A DNA stretch of 47,668 nt from Burkholderiales bacterium (lineage in GTDB: Bacteria > Pseudomonadota > Gammaproteobacteria > Burkholderiales > Burkholderiaceae_C): positions 1 through 47,668 of the forward strand of contig JAGWLR010000020.1 of assembly GCA_028864885.1 (NCBI GenBank). Reading direction: 5' to 3'. Under the pieces are notes generated by a model, which was not told where the DNA came from, ran no database searches, and was given only the letters and a program-made list of their open reading frames with translations. Shown piece by piece: positions 25,171 to 36,413 of the stretch; the stretch's first letter is position 1, and each line of letters begins with the position of its first letter. The position numbers were made by a program, and so were the translations under genes.

Positions 25171-27356
25171 AGCGATTGCTCCAGACGCGTCAGACATTGA
25201 CGCAAAGTGTCATAGAGCACGGCGGCCCGGTCAAATTGACCGGCCTTGCCCGCTTCGACCAATTGCCTGCTGACGTGGTGCATGGCTTTGGCCGACAGGC
25301 TGCCGGTTGATCCACTGACATGATGTGCGGCAGACACCAGTTGCCGCGCATCACCCGAGCGAATGGCCGACTCCATCTCAGCCAGCCTCCTGGGGCTGTC
25401 ACTGAGAAAGACGTTGGCAAGCTCCATGAACAAGGCTTTGTCGCCACCGCAACGCTCGAGCGCTTCATTCAAGTCCAAGTCGGGCAGCGTGTCGGCCAAG
25501 TCGGCCTGAATCGACATCACCCGATCAATTTCGGCCATCATCCGATCCACCAGGATCGGCTTGCTGATGTAGCCATCCATGCCCGCTTGCAGGCAACGCT
25601 CGCGGTCACCTGACATGGCATTGGCTGTCATCGCCACAATGGGCTGATGGCGAACGCCGCCTTGTTCGCGCAAGCGAATGGCCCGGGTGGCGTCCAAGCC
25701 GCTCATGTGGGGCATTTGCATGTCCATCAACACCAGGTCGTATTCACCGCTGGCCGATTGGTCAACGGCCCGCACCCCGTCGGGGACCACATCGACTCGG
25801 TGCCCCAGGTGACTCAGCAAGCTCACCGCGAGCTTCTGGTTGACCACATTGTCCTCGGCCAACAAGATCTTCAGACCTTGGTGAGTGCGTTTGATCGGCT
25901 GCGCCAGACGCGGTGGCGCCGGGGTGGCGACCACCGAGACGGATGGGTCAGGCAAGGTCACGGGAAAGGTCACATGAAAGGTGCTGCCCTGCCCCAGCTG
26001 GCTTTCCACCCAGATCTGCCCGTTCATCAACCGAACCAGCCCGGCGCAAATCGTCAACCCCAAGCCGGACCCACCAAAGCGACGGGTGGTGCTGGCATCC
26101 GCCTGCGTGAAGGCCTCAAAAATTTGCCGTTGCTGCACTGGAGAGATGCCGATCCCCGAGTCGCTCACCAAGAGATGCAGTTGTTGTTGCTTGCTCGTTG
26201 CCGTCTCGTATCCGATATGCAAACGCACCTCGCCTTGCTCGGTGAACTTGATGGCATTACCGACCAAATTGATCAAAATCTGGCGCAGGCGAACCGGATC
26301 GGCCACCACGGCATCCGGCACATCGGGACCGGCGTCGACCCGAAGTGCCAAACCCTTTTCCCGGGCCCGCAAGGTAAGGGCTTGAATCCCCACCCCAATT
26401 TCATGACGCAGGGAAAACGGCACATTCTCGATGGTCAGCTTGCCGGCTTCCATCTTGGACACATCCAAAATGTCATTGACGATGACCAACAGAGAGTCTG
26501 CCGATGACTTGACCAGTTGCAGATACTCCCGCTGTTGCGTTGTCAATTCAGTGGCCAGCGTCAACTCGGTCATGCCAATGATGCCGTTCATCGGCGTACG
26601 GATTTCATGGCTCATATTGGCCAGAAACTCCGACTTGGTTCGACTGGCGCGTTCGGCGTGCTCTTTGGCCTCCACCAACTGTTGTGTCAATTGCTTGGCC
26701 TCGGTGTTGTCCAGAATCAAGCCATCGAAGTACAGTAGCTTGCCGCGCTCATCGAAAATCCCCTGACCCTTGCCATAGGCCCAGACAATGCGCCCATCCG
26801 TATGATGAATACGGTAGTGCACCTCATAAGACCGCCGTTCGGCAACGGCCGCTCGCACCTCTCTGTCGATAGACGGCAGGTCGTCAGGCACCACGATGTC
26901 AGACAAGCAGACTTCGCCAGACATGAACTGGGCTGCGGTTCGCCCCGAGAGCGCGGCGATGCCATCCGTCAAGAAGAGCATCGTGTTGCATCGGTCAGGC
27001 AGACACCGGTAGACACAACCTGGCAGGTTGGCGATCAACCGCAGATATTTGTCCTCGCTCTCTACCAGAGCCTGCTGGGTCTGCGCGCGCAATTTGTCAT
27101 GCGCTGCAATCAACTCCTGCGACGACAGCTCAAGGCTACGCGTACGCAGCGTCAGATCCCGCTCGTACTGGTTGTAGCTGTCATCGACCATGGCCAGAAA
27201 TCGGGGCAAGCGCTCCGCCCATTCCGCCAGTTCGCCGCAAATGGCGTCCCCTGATGCCGCCTCACGCAAACGGGTTTGCCACGACGCCAGGGCCTCATCG
27301 CTTTCAAGGCCCAAACCCCGCTTGAGCTGACGAATCAAGGATTTGTTCGACAACAT
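25155..27356 (-). CDS. Cytoplasmic PAS hybrid histidine kinase with receiver and Hpt
   Basis: 733 residues, no membrane helix. An N-terminal helical region of 100 residues (ending in a coiled coil), PAS/PAC domain about 100-220 (LIANLPGCVYRC, HTDGRIVWAYGKG), HisKA with His250 in [12 protein letters not shown], HATPase (NLVGNAIKF, DSGIGISP, GGSGLGLTI), receiver (ILLAEDNVVNQKLA; phospho-Asp in LVLMDMQMPHMSG) and C-terminal Hpt with AAHHVSGSTGSL. It is the last gene of a four-gene operon; its start is 11 bp behind the FIST gene, a common partner of such kinases. Its 3' end overlaps flhD by 16 bp on the opposite strand. FIST protein as input is inference. Confidence 0.95.
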   Translation of the reverse strand: MLSNKSLIRQLKRGLGLESDEALASWQTRLREAASGDAICGELAEWAERLPRFLAMVDDSYNQYERDLTLRTRSLELSSQELIAAHDKLRAQTQQALVESEDKYLRLIANLPGCVYRCLPDRCNTMLFLTDGIAALSGRTAAQFMSGEVCLSDIVVPDDLPSIDREVRAAVAERRSYEVHYRIHHTDGRIVWAYGKGQGIFDERGKLLYFDGLILDNTEAKQLTQQLVEAKEHAERASRTKSEFLANMSHEIRTPMNGIIGMTELTLATELTTQQREYLQLVKSSADSLLVIVNDILDVSKMEAGKLTIENVPFSLRHEIGVGIQALTLRAREKGLALRVDAGPDVPDAVVADPVRLRQILINLVGNAIKFTEQGEVRLHIGYETATSKQQQLHLLVSDSGIGISPVQQRQIFEAFTQADASTTRRFGGSGLGLTICAGLVRLMNGQIWVESQLGQGSTFHVTFPVTLPDPSVSVVATPAPPRLAQPIKRTHQGLKILLAEDNVVNQKLAVSLLSHLGHRVDVVPDGVRAVDQSASGEYDLVLMDMQMPHMSGLDATRAIRLREQGGVRHQPIVAMTANAMSGDRERCLQAGMDGYISKPILVDRMMAEIDRVMSIQADLADTLPDLDLNEALERCGGDKALFMELANVFLSDSPRRLAEMESAIRSGDARQLVSAAHHVSGSTGSLSAKAMHHVSRQLVEAGKAGQFDRAAVLYDTLRQCLTRLEQSLQAAS

Positions 27357-27367
27357 CCGTTACCGCC

Positions 27368-28510
27368 TTACGCGACTTCGCTGAGGTAGGTGATCGTCAT
27401 GGTTTGGTTATGCAGCTTGCAATCGAGGCCTTTGACGGTTGGGCTGATTTCGCCGTAAGAATAGAAACCTGACACCGTGGCATGGCGTCCGAATACCGCC
27501 GCGACGGCTTCAACCTCTTCATCGACATGGGCCCCCATCACCAGTTTTCGGCCAACGCAACTCACCAGTAACGCCAAGCCATCCTCATCGGGCAGGGATT
27601 CTTCTCGCACCCGTTCAGCCGCGATTTCGGCGCCAGTGATGAGTGAATCGGTTGTGGCGTGCATCAGGCGCAGATAGCCGTCCTGCACTACCTCGCCAGC
27701 CAGAATCAAGCTACCTTGGGCCTCATTGATTCCCAGGATCGTGCGTATCAAACCCAGTTCATTGCGGTCGGCACCGAGCATTTCGAATGGAAAGAGCAAG
27801 CCCGAGCCAGGCAGATCACGCGCGTAGTCACCCAGATAGCGCTTGTAAATCTCAAGCGCTGGCTCGCCGTCCAGCTCATACAGAACATTCCCCTCGCAAC
27901 GGGTGACCCGACGGAGCACGCCGAACGGTTGCCAGCCATGGAAACTGCCATGACGCAGCTTCAGCTTGGGCCCGGACAAGCCTAGGGCGACCAACTGGCT
28001 GGGCGAAATGGCCGTGTCCGAGACCGTCCATGTTTGCTTGAACGCGCCGGCGTCACCCGCCAGACCACCCGAAATCGAAACCTCGCGAGGCAGCCGACTC
28101 TGCAGCCCCTCGATCAAGGCACTGCCGTTGATCGCCACCCCCTGCCCCAGCAGGATCACACTGTGGACATCCGAATCGCTCAATTGACTGGCGAGCCGCT
28201 GCCCGGCTGCAAATGAATCGCCCATGTCAGCCAGATCAGTCGTGACGAGCTTGAAGCTGGGCTGCGCCAGATTCACGGCGGAAATGACCACCCCGCCGTT
28301 CGTGACCCCCTCGTTGGAGATTTCACCGGCGGTGCTGCACCCGATCAGGTTGACGTTGGGTAAGGCCGCCTTGAGTTGTGCGAGGGATGAGTCCGATGCG
28401 AGGTGCCGCGCATCCGCAAACACAAAGGCCAGTTGAGGATCGATCGCCAGTAGTTCAGCGCATTCGTCGGCGTTTGGAATATGCTCCCAGAGTCCTTGCG
28501 CCACCTTCAT
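27368..28510 (-). CDS. FIST sensory domain protein (FIST_N plus FIST_C)
   Basis: 380 residues, soluble. FIST domains are predicted small-ligand sensors, proposed to bind amino acids or similar compounds. Typical features: LIGCSTAGEISNEGV near residue 75, an ISGGLAGDAGAFKQT segment, LVALGLSGPKLKLRHGSFHGWQPFG, then FIST_C with LDGEPALEIYKRYLG, DGYLRLMHAT and SCVGRKLVMG, ending in GFYSYGEISP, which is the family end motif. The start overlaps the HD-GYP stop by 4 bp (ATGA), so the two are translationally coupled. Encoded next to a hybrid kinase on one side and an HD-GYP protein on the other, it is probably the sensor of the module. Confidence 0.95.
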   Translation of the reverse strand: MKVAQGLWEHIPNADECAELLAIDPQLAFVFADARHLASDSSLAQLKAALPNVNLIGCSTAGEISNEGVTNGGVVISAVNLAQPSFKLVTTDLADMGDSFAAGQRLASQLSDSDVHSVILLGQGVAINGSALIEGLQSRLPREVSISGGLAGDAGAFKQTWTVSDTAISPSQLVALGLSGPKLKLRHGSFHGWQPFGVLRRVTRCEGNVLYELDGEPALEIYKRYLGDYARDLPGSGLLFPFEMLGADRNELGLIRTILGINEAQGSLILAGEVVQDGYLRLMHATTDSLITGAEIAAERVREESLPDEDGLALLVSCVGRKLVMGAHVDEEVEAVAAVFGRHATVSGFYSYGEISPTVKGLDCKLHNQTMTITYLSEVA

Positions 28511-29568
28511 GCTGGCTCCTCGCCTGACGTCACGAGATCGTCCTGGAACCGCGCCTTGATCGCCAGCACCTCATTCATGTGATCCAGAAACGCCTTGATG
28601 CAGACCGGATCGAAATGGCTGCCGCTGTTTTCTTTCAAGAAGTCGACAGCACGATCCACCTCCCAGGCCTTTTTGTAGGGACGCTCCGACGTCAAGGCAT
28701 CGAACACATCGGCCACGGCGACGATGCGCCCGACCAAGGGGATGGCCCCTCCAGCCAGGCCCTTCGGGTAGCCGCTGCCATCGAATTTTTCATGGTGGGT
28801 GAGGGCGATCACCGCGGCCATCTGCAGGAACGGCGAGGTGCTGCCATCCAGGATTTCGAAGCCAATGGCGGCGTGCTCACGCATGATCGTCATTTCTTCC
28901 GGATCGAGGCGACCGGGTTTGAGCAGGATGTGATCAGGCGTGCCGACCTTGCCAATGTCATGCATGGGGGCGGCATCCAGAATCAGTTCCTGGTCTGCTT
29001 TCGACCACCCCAGCTCGCGCGCAATCAACTGCGAGTAATGCGCCATCCGCAAGAGATGGGCCCCCGTTTCAGGATCGCGGTATTCGGCTGCCCGCGCCAA
29101 CTTCAGCACGGTTTCGCGTTCACGCGCCACGATAGCCGCAGTGGCCTTGGCCACTTCCTGGGCCAGCCAACTGGCGCGATCGGCCAACTCCTTCTGATTA
29201 CGGCGCAGCACCAGCATGTTGCGCGTGCGGGCCAGAAATTCAGCCCGGTCCACCGGCTTGGTCAAGAGGTCGTTGGCCCCTTTTTCCAGCGCCTGGAACT
29301 TGACATCGGTGTCGCTGCTGGCGGTGATCATCAGGATCGGGGTCAGCGTCTTGCCCGGGGCCGCACGAAACGCTTCGATGAAGGCCATGCCGTCGAGCTC
29401 GGGCATCATGTAATCCACGATCAACAGATCGGGATCGTTCTGCAAGCACCAGTCCAGCCCTTGGCGCGCATCGAGAAATTCCACCGTTTCCGTGTCTGGC
29501 AATTGCCGGGCCAAGACCTTGAGCAAGGTGACGTTGACCGGGTTGTCATCCACGATGGCGATCTGCAT
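28507..29568 (-). CDS. Response regulator with HD-GYP c-di-GMP phosphodiesterase output
   Basis: 353 residues: receiver (IAIVDDNPVNVTLL; Asp52 in LLIVDYMMPELDG; Lys in LLTKPVDRAEF), linker helix, then HD-GYP domain with HLLRMAHYSQLIARELG, HDIGKVGTPDHILLKPG, and HHEKFDGSGYPKGLAG, all metal ligands and the GYP triad present. It should hydrolyse c-di-GMP. A GCGGAG ribosome binding site precedes the ATG. It follows the MASE3 kinase by 49 bp and overlaps the FIST gene start. In many bacteria lower c-di-GMP favours flagellar motility, which would fit its position inside the flhD-flhC interval (inference). Confidence 0.95.
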   Translation of the reverse strand: MQIAIVDDNPVNVTLLKVLARQLPDTETVEFLDARQGLDWCLQNDPDLLIVDYMMPELDGMAFIEAFRAAPGKTLTPILMITASSDTDVKFQALEKGANDLLTKPVDRAEFLARTRNMLVLRRNQKELADRASWLAQEVAKATAAIVARERETVLKLARAAEYRDPETGAHLLRMAHYSQLIARELGWSKADQELILDAAPMHDIGKVGTPDHILLKPGRLDPEEMTIMREHAAIGFEILDGSTSPFLQMAAVIALTHHEKFDGSGYPKGLAGGAIPLVGRIVAVADVFDALTSERPYKKAWEVDRAVDFLKENSGSHFDPVCIKAFLDHMNEVLAIKARFQDDLVTSGEEPA

Positions 29569-29617
29569 GAGGGCTCCGCACGGACTGATGGTTTAGAGGT
29601 ATCGGCAGGGGGCGTCT

Positions 29618-32830
<3,213 letters not shown>

Positions 32831-32970
32831 GACCCCCTCCAGGGTTGTGCGGGCTGCTCCAACGTCCATACCCCCGCATGGTTCATTTTTTCTGATTTGA
32901 CGGATCCACATTATTAGGGGTGTTGCCAGCCATTTGATTGGGCAGTGTTTACCCGGCTATTGCAGGCTTC

Positions 32971-33088
32971 TGTCAGACAAATTCCTACAAAACGTGTAGC
33001 AAGACACCGACCGCGCTTACAGACGGGCTCCTATCAAGGAAATTGAGCTGTTTTTGCACAATGAATCCATCGACGACGCAACCGCGAT
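32971..33088 (+). repeat. flhC copy of the duplicated leader/promoter region
   Basis: Gapless partner of 24710-24827. It lies in the 284-bp divergent region between the MASE3 kinase and flhC and ends 26 bp before the flhC start. It begins with TGTCAGACAAATTCCTACA, in which TGTC-A-GACA is an inverted repeat. Confidence 0.85.
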
Positions 33089-33114
33089 CTGAAATCTGAA
33101 CCGAGGAGACCCCC

Positions 33115-33651
33115 ATGCGAGCCAAGAGCCTGTTGACCGAAGCCAAGCAAATCGAAACCGCCGTCACCCTGATCAATCTGGGTGCCCGCCTGCAGGTGCT
33201 GGAATCGGAAACCAACCTCTCGTATGAGCGTCTGCTGCGTCTGTACAAAGAAGTGTCGGGCAAGTCGCCCTCGAAAGGCCAACTGCCTTTCTCGACCGAC
33301 TGGTTCATGACCTGGCAGCCCAACATCCACGCCTCGCTGTTCCTGAACATCCACGAGTATCTGAACAAGGCAGCCGAGATGGACGAAATCGATACTGTCA
33401 TCAAGGCCTACCAGCTGTACCTCGAACAAACCCAGAACCAAGGTCTGGAAGCGCTGTTGTCGGTCACCCGTGCCTGGCGCCTGGTGAAGTTCATCGACAA
33501 CGGCATGTTGACCCTGACCAAGTGCTCCAAGTGCGGTGGTCACTTCGTCAGCCACCCCCACGAAATCTCTCGCCACTATGTCTGCGGTCTGTGCAATCCC
33601 CCTGCACGCGCTGGCAAGGGCAAAGCCTCCGGTGCCATCCAGATGCACTGA
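33115..33651 (+). CDS. flhC: Flagellar master regulator subunit FlhC
   Basis: The DNA-binding and zinc-binding partner of FlhD. 178 residues, intact. N-terminal helical part with RLLRLYKEVSGKSPSKGQLP (AxSP-type motif), a middle FSTDWFMTWQPNIHASLF, and the C-terminal zinc cluster CSKCGGHF...YVCGLCNPP with four Cys. GGAGA precedes the ATG. It has its own leader copy and its own terminator 53 bp after the stop. motA and motB, which commonly follow flhDC, are not present. Confidence 0.96.
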   Translation: MRAKSLLTEAKQIETAVTLINLGARLQVLESETNLSYERLLRLYKEVSGKSPSKGQLPFSTDWFMTWQPNIHASLFLNIHEYLNKAAEMDEIDTVIKAYQLYLEQTQNQGLEALLSVTRAWRLVKFIDNGMLTLTKCSKCGGHFVSHPHEISRHYVCGLCNPPARAGKGKASGAIQMH

Positions 33652-33704
33652 AGGATGAGGACTCCTGTTTGATTGTGTTTGCTCCGTAGATTGCATGTTG
33701 TTGC

Positions 33705-33736
33705 GCCCCGGATCCTCGGATCTGGGGCTTTTTTTT
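33705..33736 (+). terminator. Intrinsic terminator of flhC
   Basis: GCCCCGGATCC, loop TC, GGATCTGGGGC, followed by eight T. One G-T pair in an 11-bp stem. Confidence 0.9.
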
Positions 33737-33806
33737 GCAACACGTGCTGGTCTTCAGCGCCACTCCATAGTCTGATCGCCTGCTGCCTGACCCAAGGGAC
33801 TTTCCT

Positions 33807-34028
33807 TCAAAAGCCTTGCGATCCCGCGCTGCTTAGAGACGCATGGCGCTCAGCTGCGCGTTCTACACAGCGGGCTTTTTCGTCCTCAGTCATTCGGGTC
33901 CACTGCGCGATTTCTTGCAAAGTGCGCCCGCAACCCACGCACACGTCGTTCTGGTTAAGACGACAGACCTGTACGCAGGGGCTGGCCACGGGAAACCGAG
34001 TTTGATCGGATCCATCCGGATAGTTCAT
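33807..34028 (-). CDS. DUF1289 family small cysteine protein
   Basis: 73 residues with the full family signature: SPCVQVCRLNQNDVCVGCGR followed by TLQEIAQWTRM and a charged helical end. The four Cys in a C-x3-C-x7-C-x2-C arrangement suggest a metal or iron-sulfur site. No function is established for the family to my knowledge; some members are fused to oxidoreductases. It is divergent from the exported protein gene at 34124 and convergent with flhC. Confidence 0.9.
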   Translation of the reverse strand: MNYPDGSDQTRFPVASPCVQVCRLNQNDVCVGCGRTLQEIAQWTRMTEDEKARCVERAAERHASLSSAGSQGF

Positions 34029-34123
34029 GCACTCACCTTTGCCCCAGAATTGTCCAACAAAGGACAGGAAGGTGAACCAAAGCTGGCTAAAAGGATCTAC
34101 TCACTTTTACCGAAAGCCCAACC

Positions 34124-34570
34124 ATGAAGCACTCGATGCACCTTCCAATCGCGTTGGCCGCCTCTTTGCTGATGGTGGCCACACACGCCCCAGCCCAAAC
34201 CACCGCCAATTCAGACCGCCCATCCTTGAAGGGCAGTTGGCAATTCCGCCCCAGGGGCACCGGGTGCACTGAACAGTATTTCTTCCGCTCAGATGGCACC
34301 TTGATGGTGCAAAGCGCCCATGAGGTCAGTGAAAGCACTTATGTGCTGGCCGATCAACCTGAGCGGGGTGGCTTTTACAAATTCGAGACGCAGGTCACGC
34401 AGACCAACGGCCGACACGATTGCCAGGGCAAGCAGACCCCCGTGGGCAAACAATCGAGCAGCTACCTGCGGTTTCAGGCCAACGGCAACCGCTTGATCTT
34501 GTGCCGCGAGGCCAACCTGTCGGCCTGCATGGGCCCCCTGATCCGCCTCAAGGGACGGATCGGGGCCTGA
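34124..34570 (+). CDS. Exported protein of unknown function, 148 residues
   Basis: Sec signal peptide (MKHSMHLPIALAASLLMVA, cleavage near APAQ-TT). The mature part has four Cys (GTGCTEQY, RHDCQGK, LILCREAN, SACMGP) that could form two disulfides in the periplasm, and a beta-rich pattern (LKGSWQFRP, YFFRSDGTLMVQ, YLRFQANGNRLIL) like small lipocalin-type barrels. This fold idea is only an impression. Monocistronic, convergent with the NarL-type regulator. Confidence 0.7.
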   Translation: MKHSMHLPIALAASLLMVATHAPAQTTANSDRPSLKGSWQFRPRGTGCTEQYFFRSDGTLMVQSAHEVSESTYVLADQPERGGFYKFETQVTQTNGRHDCQGKQTPVGKQSSSYLRFQANGNRLILCREANLSACMGPLIRLKGRIGA

Positions 34571-34577
34571 CCTCCCA

Positions 34578-35210
34578 TCACAACGGCGTCATGCCGTGAC
34601 GGATGGCGCAGCGAACCAGGTCGGGGTTGTTCGTCACGCCCAGCTTTTGCATCATCCGCATCTTGTGGGTGCTGACGGTTTTCGGGCTGAGGTGCAGATT
34701 GTCGGCAATGCTGCCCAAAGGCATGCCCGAGACGATCATCTGCAGAATCTGGTACTCACGCTCGGACAGGACCGCCTTGGGATGGGCGTCGGTTTCGCCG
34801 GCCGTGAACACGACGGACTCAACCAGCGCTGGATCAATGAATTTGCCGCCCGCCGCAACACGACGCACGCCATTGAGCAGCACATTGGGTTCGCTGTCTT
34901 TGGTGATGTAACCCTGCGCTCCGGCCTTGAGGGCACGCTGAACGATCTGGCCTTCGTTGTGCATCGACAAGATGAGTACAGGCAGAGAGGGCATCTCCGC
35001 ATGCAAGACCTTGAGCATTTCCAACCCACCCAATGAGGGCAGGCTGATGTCCAGCAAAAGCATGTCGACGTTGCCGGCCCTCACCAGGGCCAGGGCCTCT
35101 TCGGTCGTACTGGCTTCGGCCACCACCTGGATATCATCCGTGGTGGCCATGATCTGACGGATACCTCCACGCACGATGGCGTGGTCGTCGGCGATCACCA
35201 TGCGAATCAT
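34578..35210 (-). CDS. NarL/FixJ-family response regulator
   Basis: 210 residues: receiver (IRMVIADDHAIVRGGIRQI; phospho-Asp in MLLLDISLPSLGGLE; Lys in YITKDSEP) and LuxR-type helix-turn-helix (LSEREYQILQMIVSGMPLGS, LSPKTVSTHKMRMMQKLGV). The start overlaps the upstream kinase stop by 4 bp (ATGA), fixing the start at 35210 and marking the kinase as partner. In the helix-turn-helix entry the usual Gly-Lys pair (GKSNKEI-like) is GMPLGSI. Targets unknown. Confidence 0.94.
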   Translation of the reverse strand: MIRMVIADDHAIVRGGIRQIMATTDDIQVVAEASTTEEALALVRAGNVDMLLLDISLPSLGGLEMLKVLHAEMPSLPVLILSMHNEGQIVQRALKAGAQGYITKDSEPNVLLNGVRRVAAGGKFIDPALVESVVFTAGETDAHPKAVLSEREYQILQMIVSGMPLGSIADNLHLSPKTVSTHKMRMMQKLGVTNNPDLVRCAIRHGMTPL

Positions 35211-36334
35211 GGCGTAAGCTCCTTGTTCAAAGGCAATTGAATGTCTATGGTTGCGCCCGCACCCGGCTGACTGATGATCAACATCTGCCCACCCCATGCC
35301 TGGACTCGCTCTCGCATCCCCTTCAAGCCAAAAGCCTGACGGGCCAAGACTGTTGCAGGTAAAAATCCCACCCCATTGTCAACGATCCTGAGGTAAAGCT
35401 TGTCGTTTTGGCAATTCATTGTGATGTCGACGTGGCTAGCCTGAGCATGGCGCATCACATTTGTCAGCGATTCCTGCACACATCTGAAGATGACCGTGGC
35501 CTGGTCTGATGACAATCGTGCAGATATCGCATCTCCCTGAGAGCACTCCAGGTCGATGTCCAAGCCGCAACGTCGCTGAACTTCCTCGACCAGCCACTCG
35601 ACACCAGCGAAGAGGCCCAGTTCCAGAACCGGTGGACGCAAGTTACCCGCAACCTGGCGCACGACGGTCATGATGTGTTTAAGCTGGCTTTGGATGTCGG
35701 ACACAGCCACATCCATCCCTTCTACCTGAGCGAAGCGACGCCCCAAGGTTGACACCTCCATTTTCAGGCCGGTCAGGAGTTGGCCGAGCTCATCGTGCAT
35801 TTCGCGCGCGATGGTTCGCTTTTCGGCTTCCATCTCGGCGTGATGATGCGCGGACAAGGCTCGCAACTGGTCCCGCGCATCACGCAGCGCCCGCGTGACT
35901 TCCCGCGTGGATGAAATGTCTTGGACACTGATGACCCGAAAAATCGGTTCACCCCTCTCGTCCCTGACCACGGTGGCATCCACCAGGACAGGGAACTCGG
36001 AGCCATCACAACGAATGTGTCGTGACTCGAACTGGTGCTGGCCCTGTTCGTGTACCTTGGCGATATTTGCCTTGGCCTCTTCCCAGGCTGCGGGCGCAAA
36101 AACCTTCTCGACCGGCGCGCCCTGCAATGCTTCAACTTGATAGCCGTGCATGCGCGCAAACGCGGGATTCACCTCGACCAGCGTCTGGCTGTCGCACGAA
36201 CTGATCGCCATTCCCCAGCCTGCGTTGCTGAAGAGGCTTTCCAGCAAGCGCAGCCGACGCGTGCAGGCGTCGGCGTCAGAGGCCGCCTGAGGCGACACAG
36301 GGTGATTCAGAATCGGTGGGGAAGCTTCCAACAT
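35207..36334 (-). CDS. PAS sensor histidine kinase of the NarX/HisKA_3 type
   Basis: 375 residues, soluble. PAS/PAC about 28-145 (LLESLFSNAGWGMAISSCD, HIRCDGSEFPVLVDATVV), HisKA_3 with the H box in KRTIAREMHDELGQLLTGL, then a short HATPase with QESLTNVMRHAQASH, DNGVGFLP and GLKGMRERVQAWGG. All key residues are present. It is the first gene of a kinase-regulator operon and divergent from a second, longer HisKA_3 kinase 79 bp away; the two share the same catalytic type, and only one regulator is nearby. Confidence 0.94.
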   Translation of the reverse strand: MLEASPPILNHPVSPQAASDADACTRRLRLLESLFSNAGWGMAISSCDSQTLVEVNPAFARMHGYQVEALQGAPVEKVFAPAAWEEAKANIAKVHEQGQHQFESRHIRCDGSEFPVLVDATVVRDERGEPIFRVISVQDISSTREVTRALRDARDQLRALSAHHHAEMEAEKRTIAREMHDELGQLLTGLKMEVSTLGRRFAQVEGMDVAVSDIQSQLKHIMTVVRQVAGNLRPPVLELGLFAGVEWLVEEVQRRCGLDIDLECSQGDAISARLSSDQATVIFRCVQESLTNVMRHAQASHVDITMNCQNDKLYLRIVDNGVGFLPATVLARQAFGLKGMRERVQAWGGQMLIISQPGAGATIDIQLPLNKELTP

Positions 36335-36413
36335 GGTGACGCATCATAGAAGGACCACGCAAAGTGTCAAAGCCGAAAAAGCTGGTCAACAGCGGGAAAC
36401 CGCCTGACTGGGA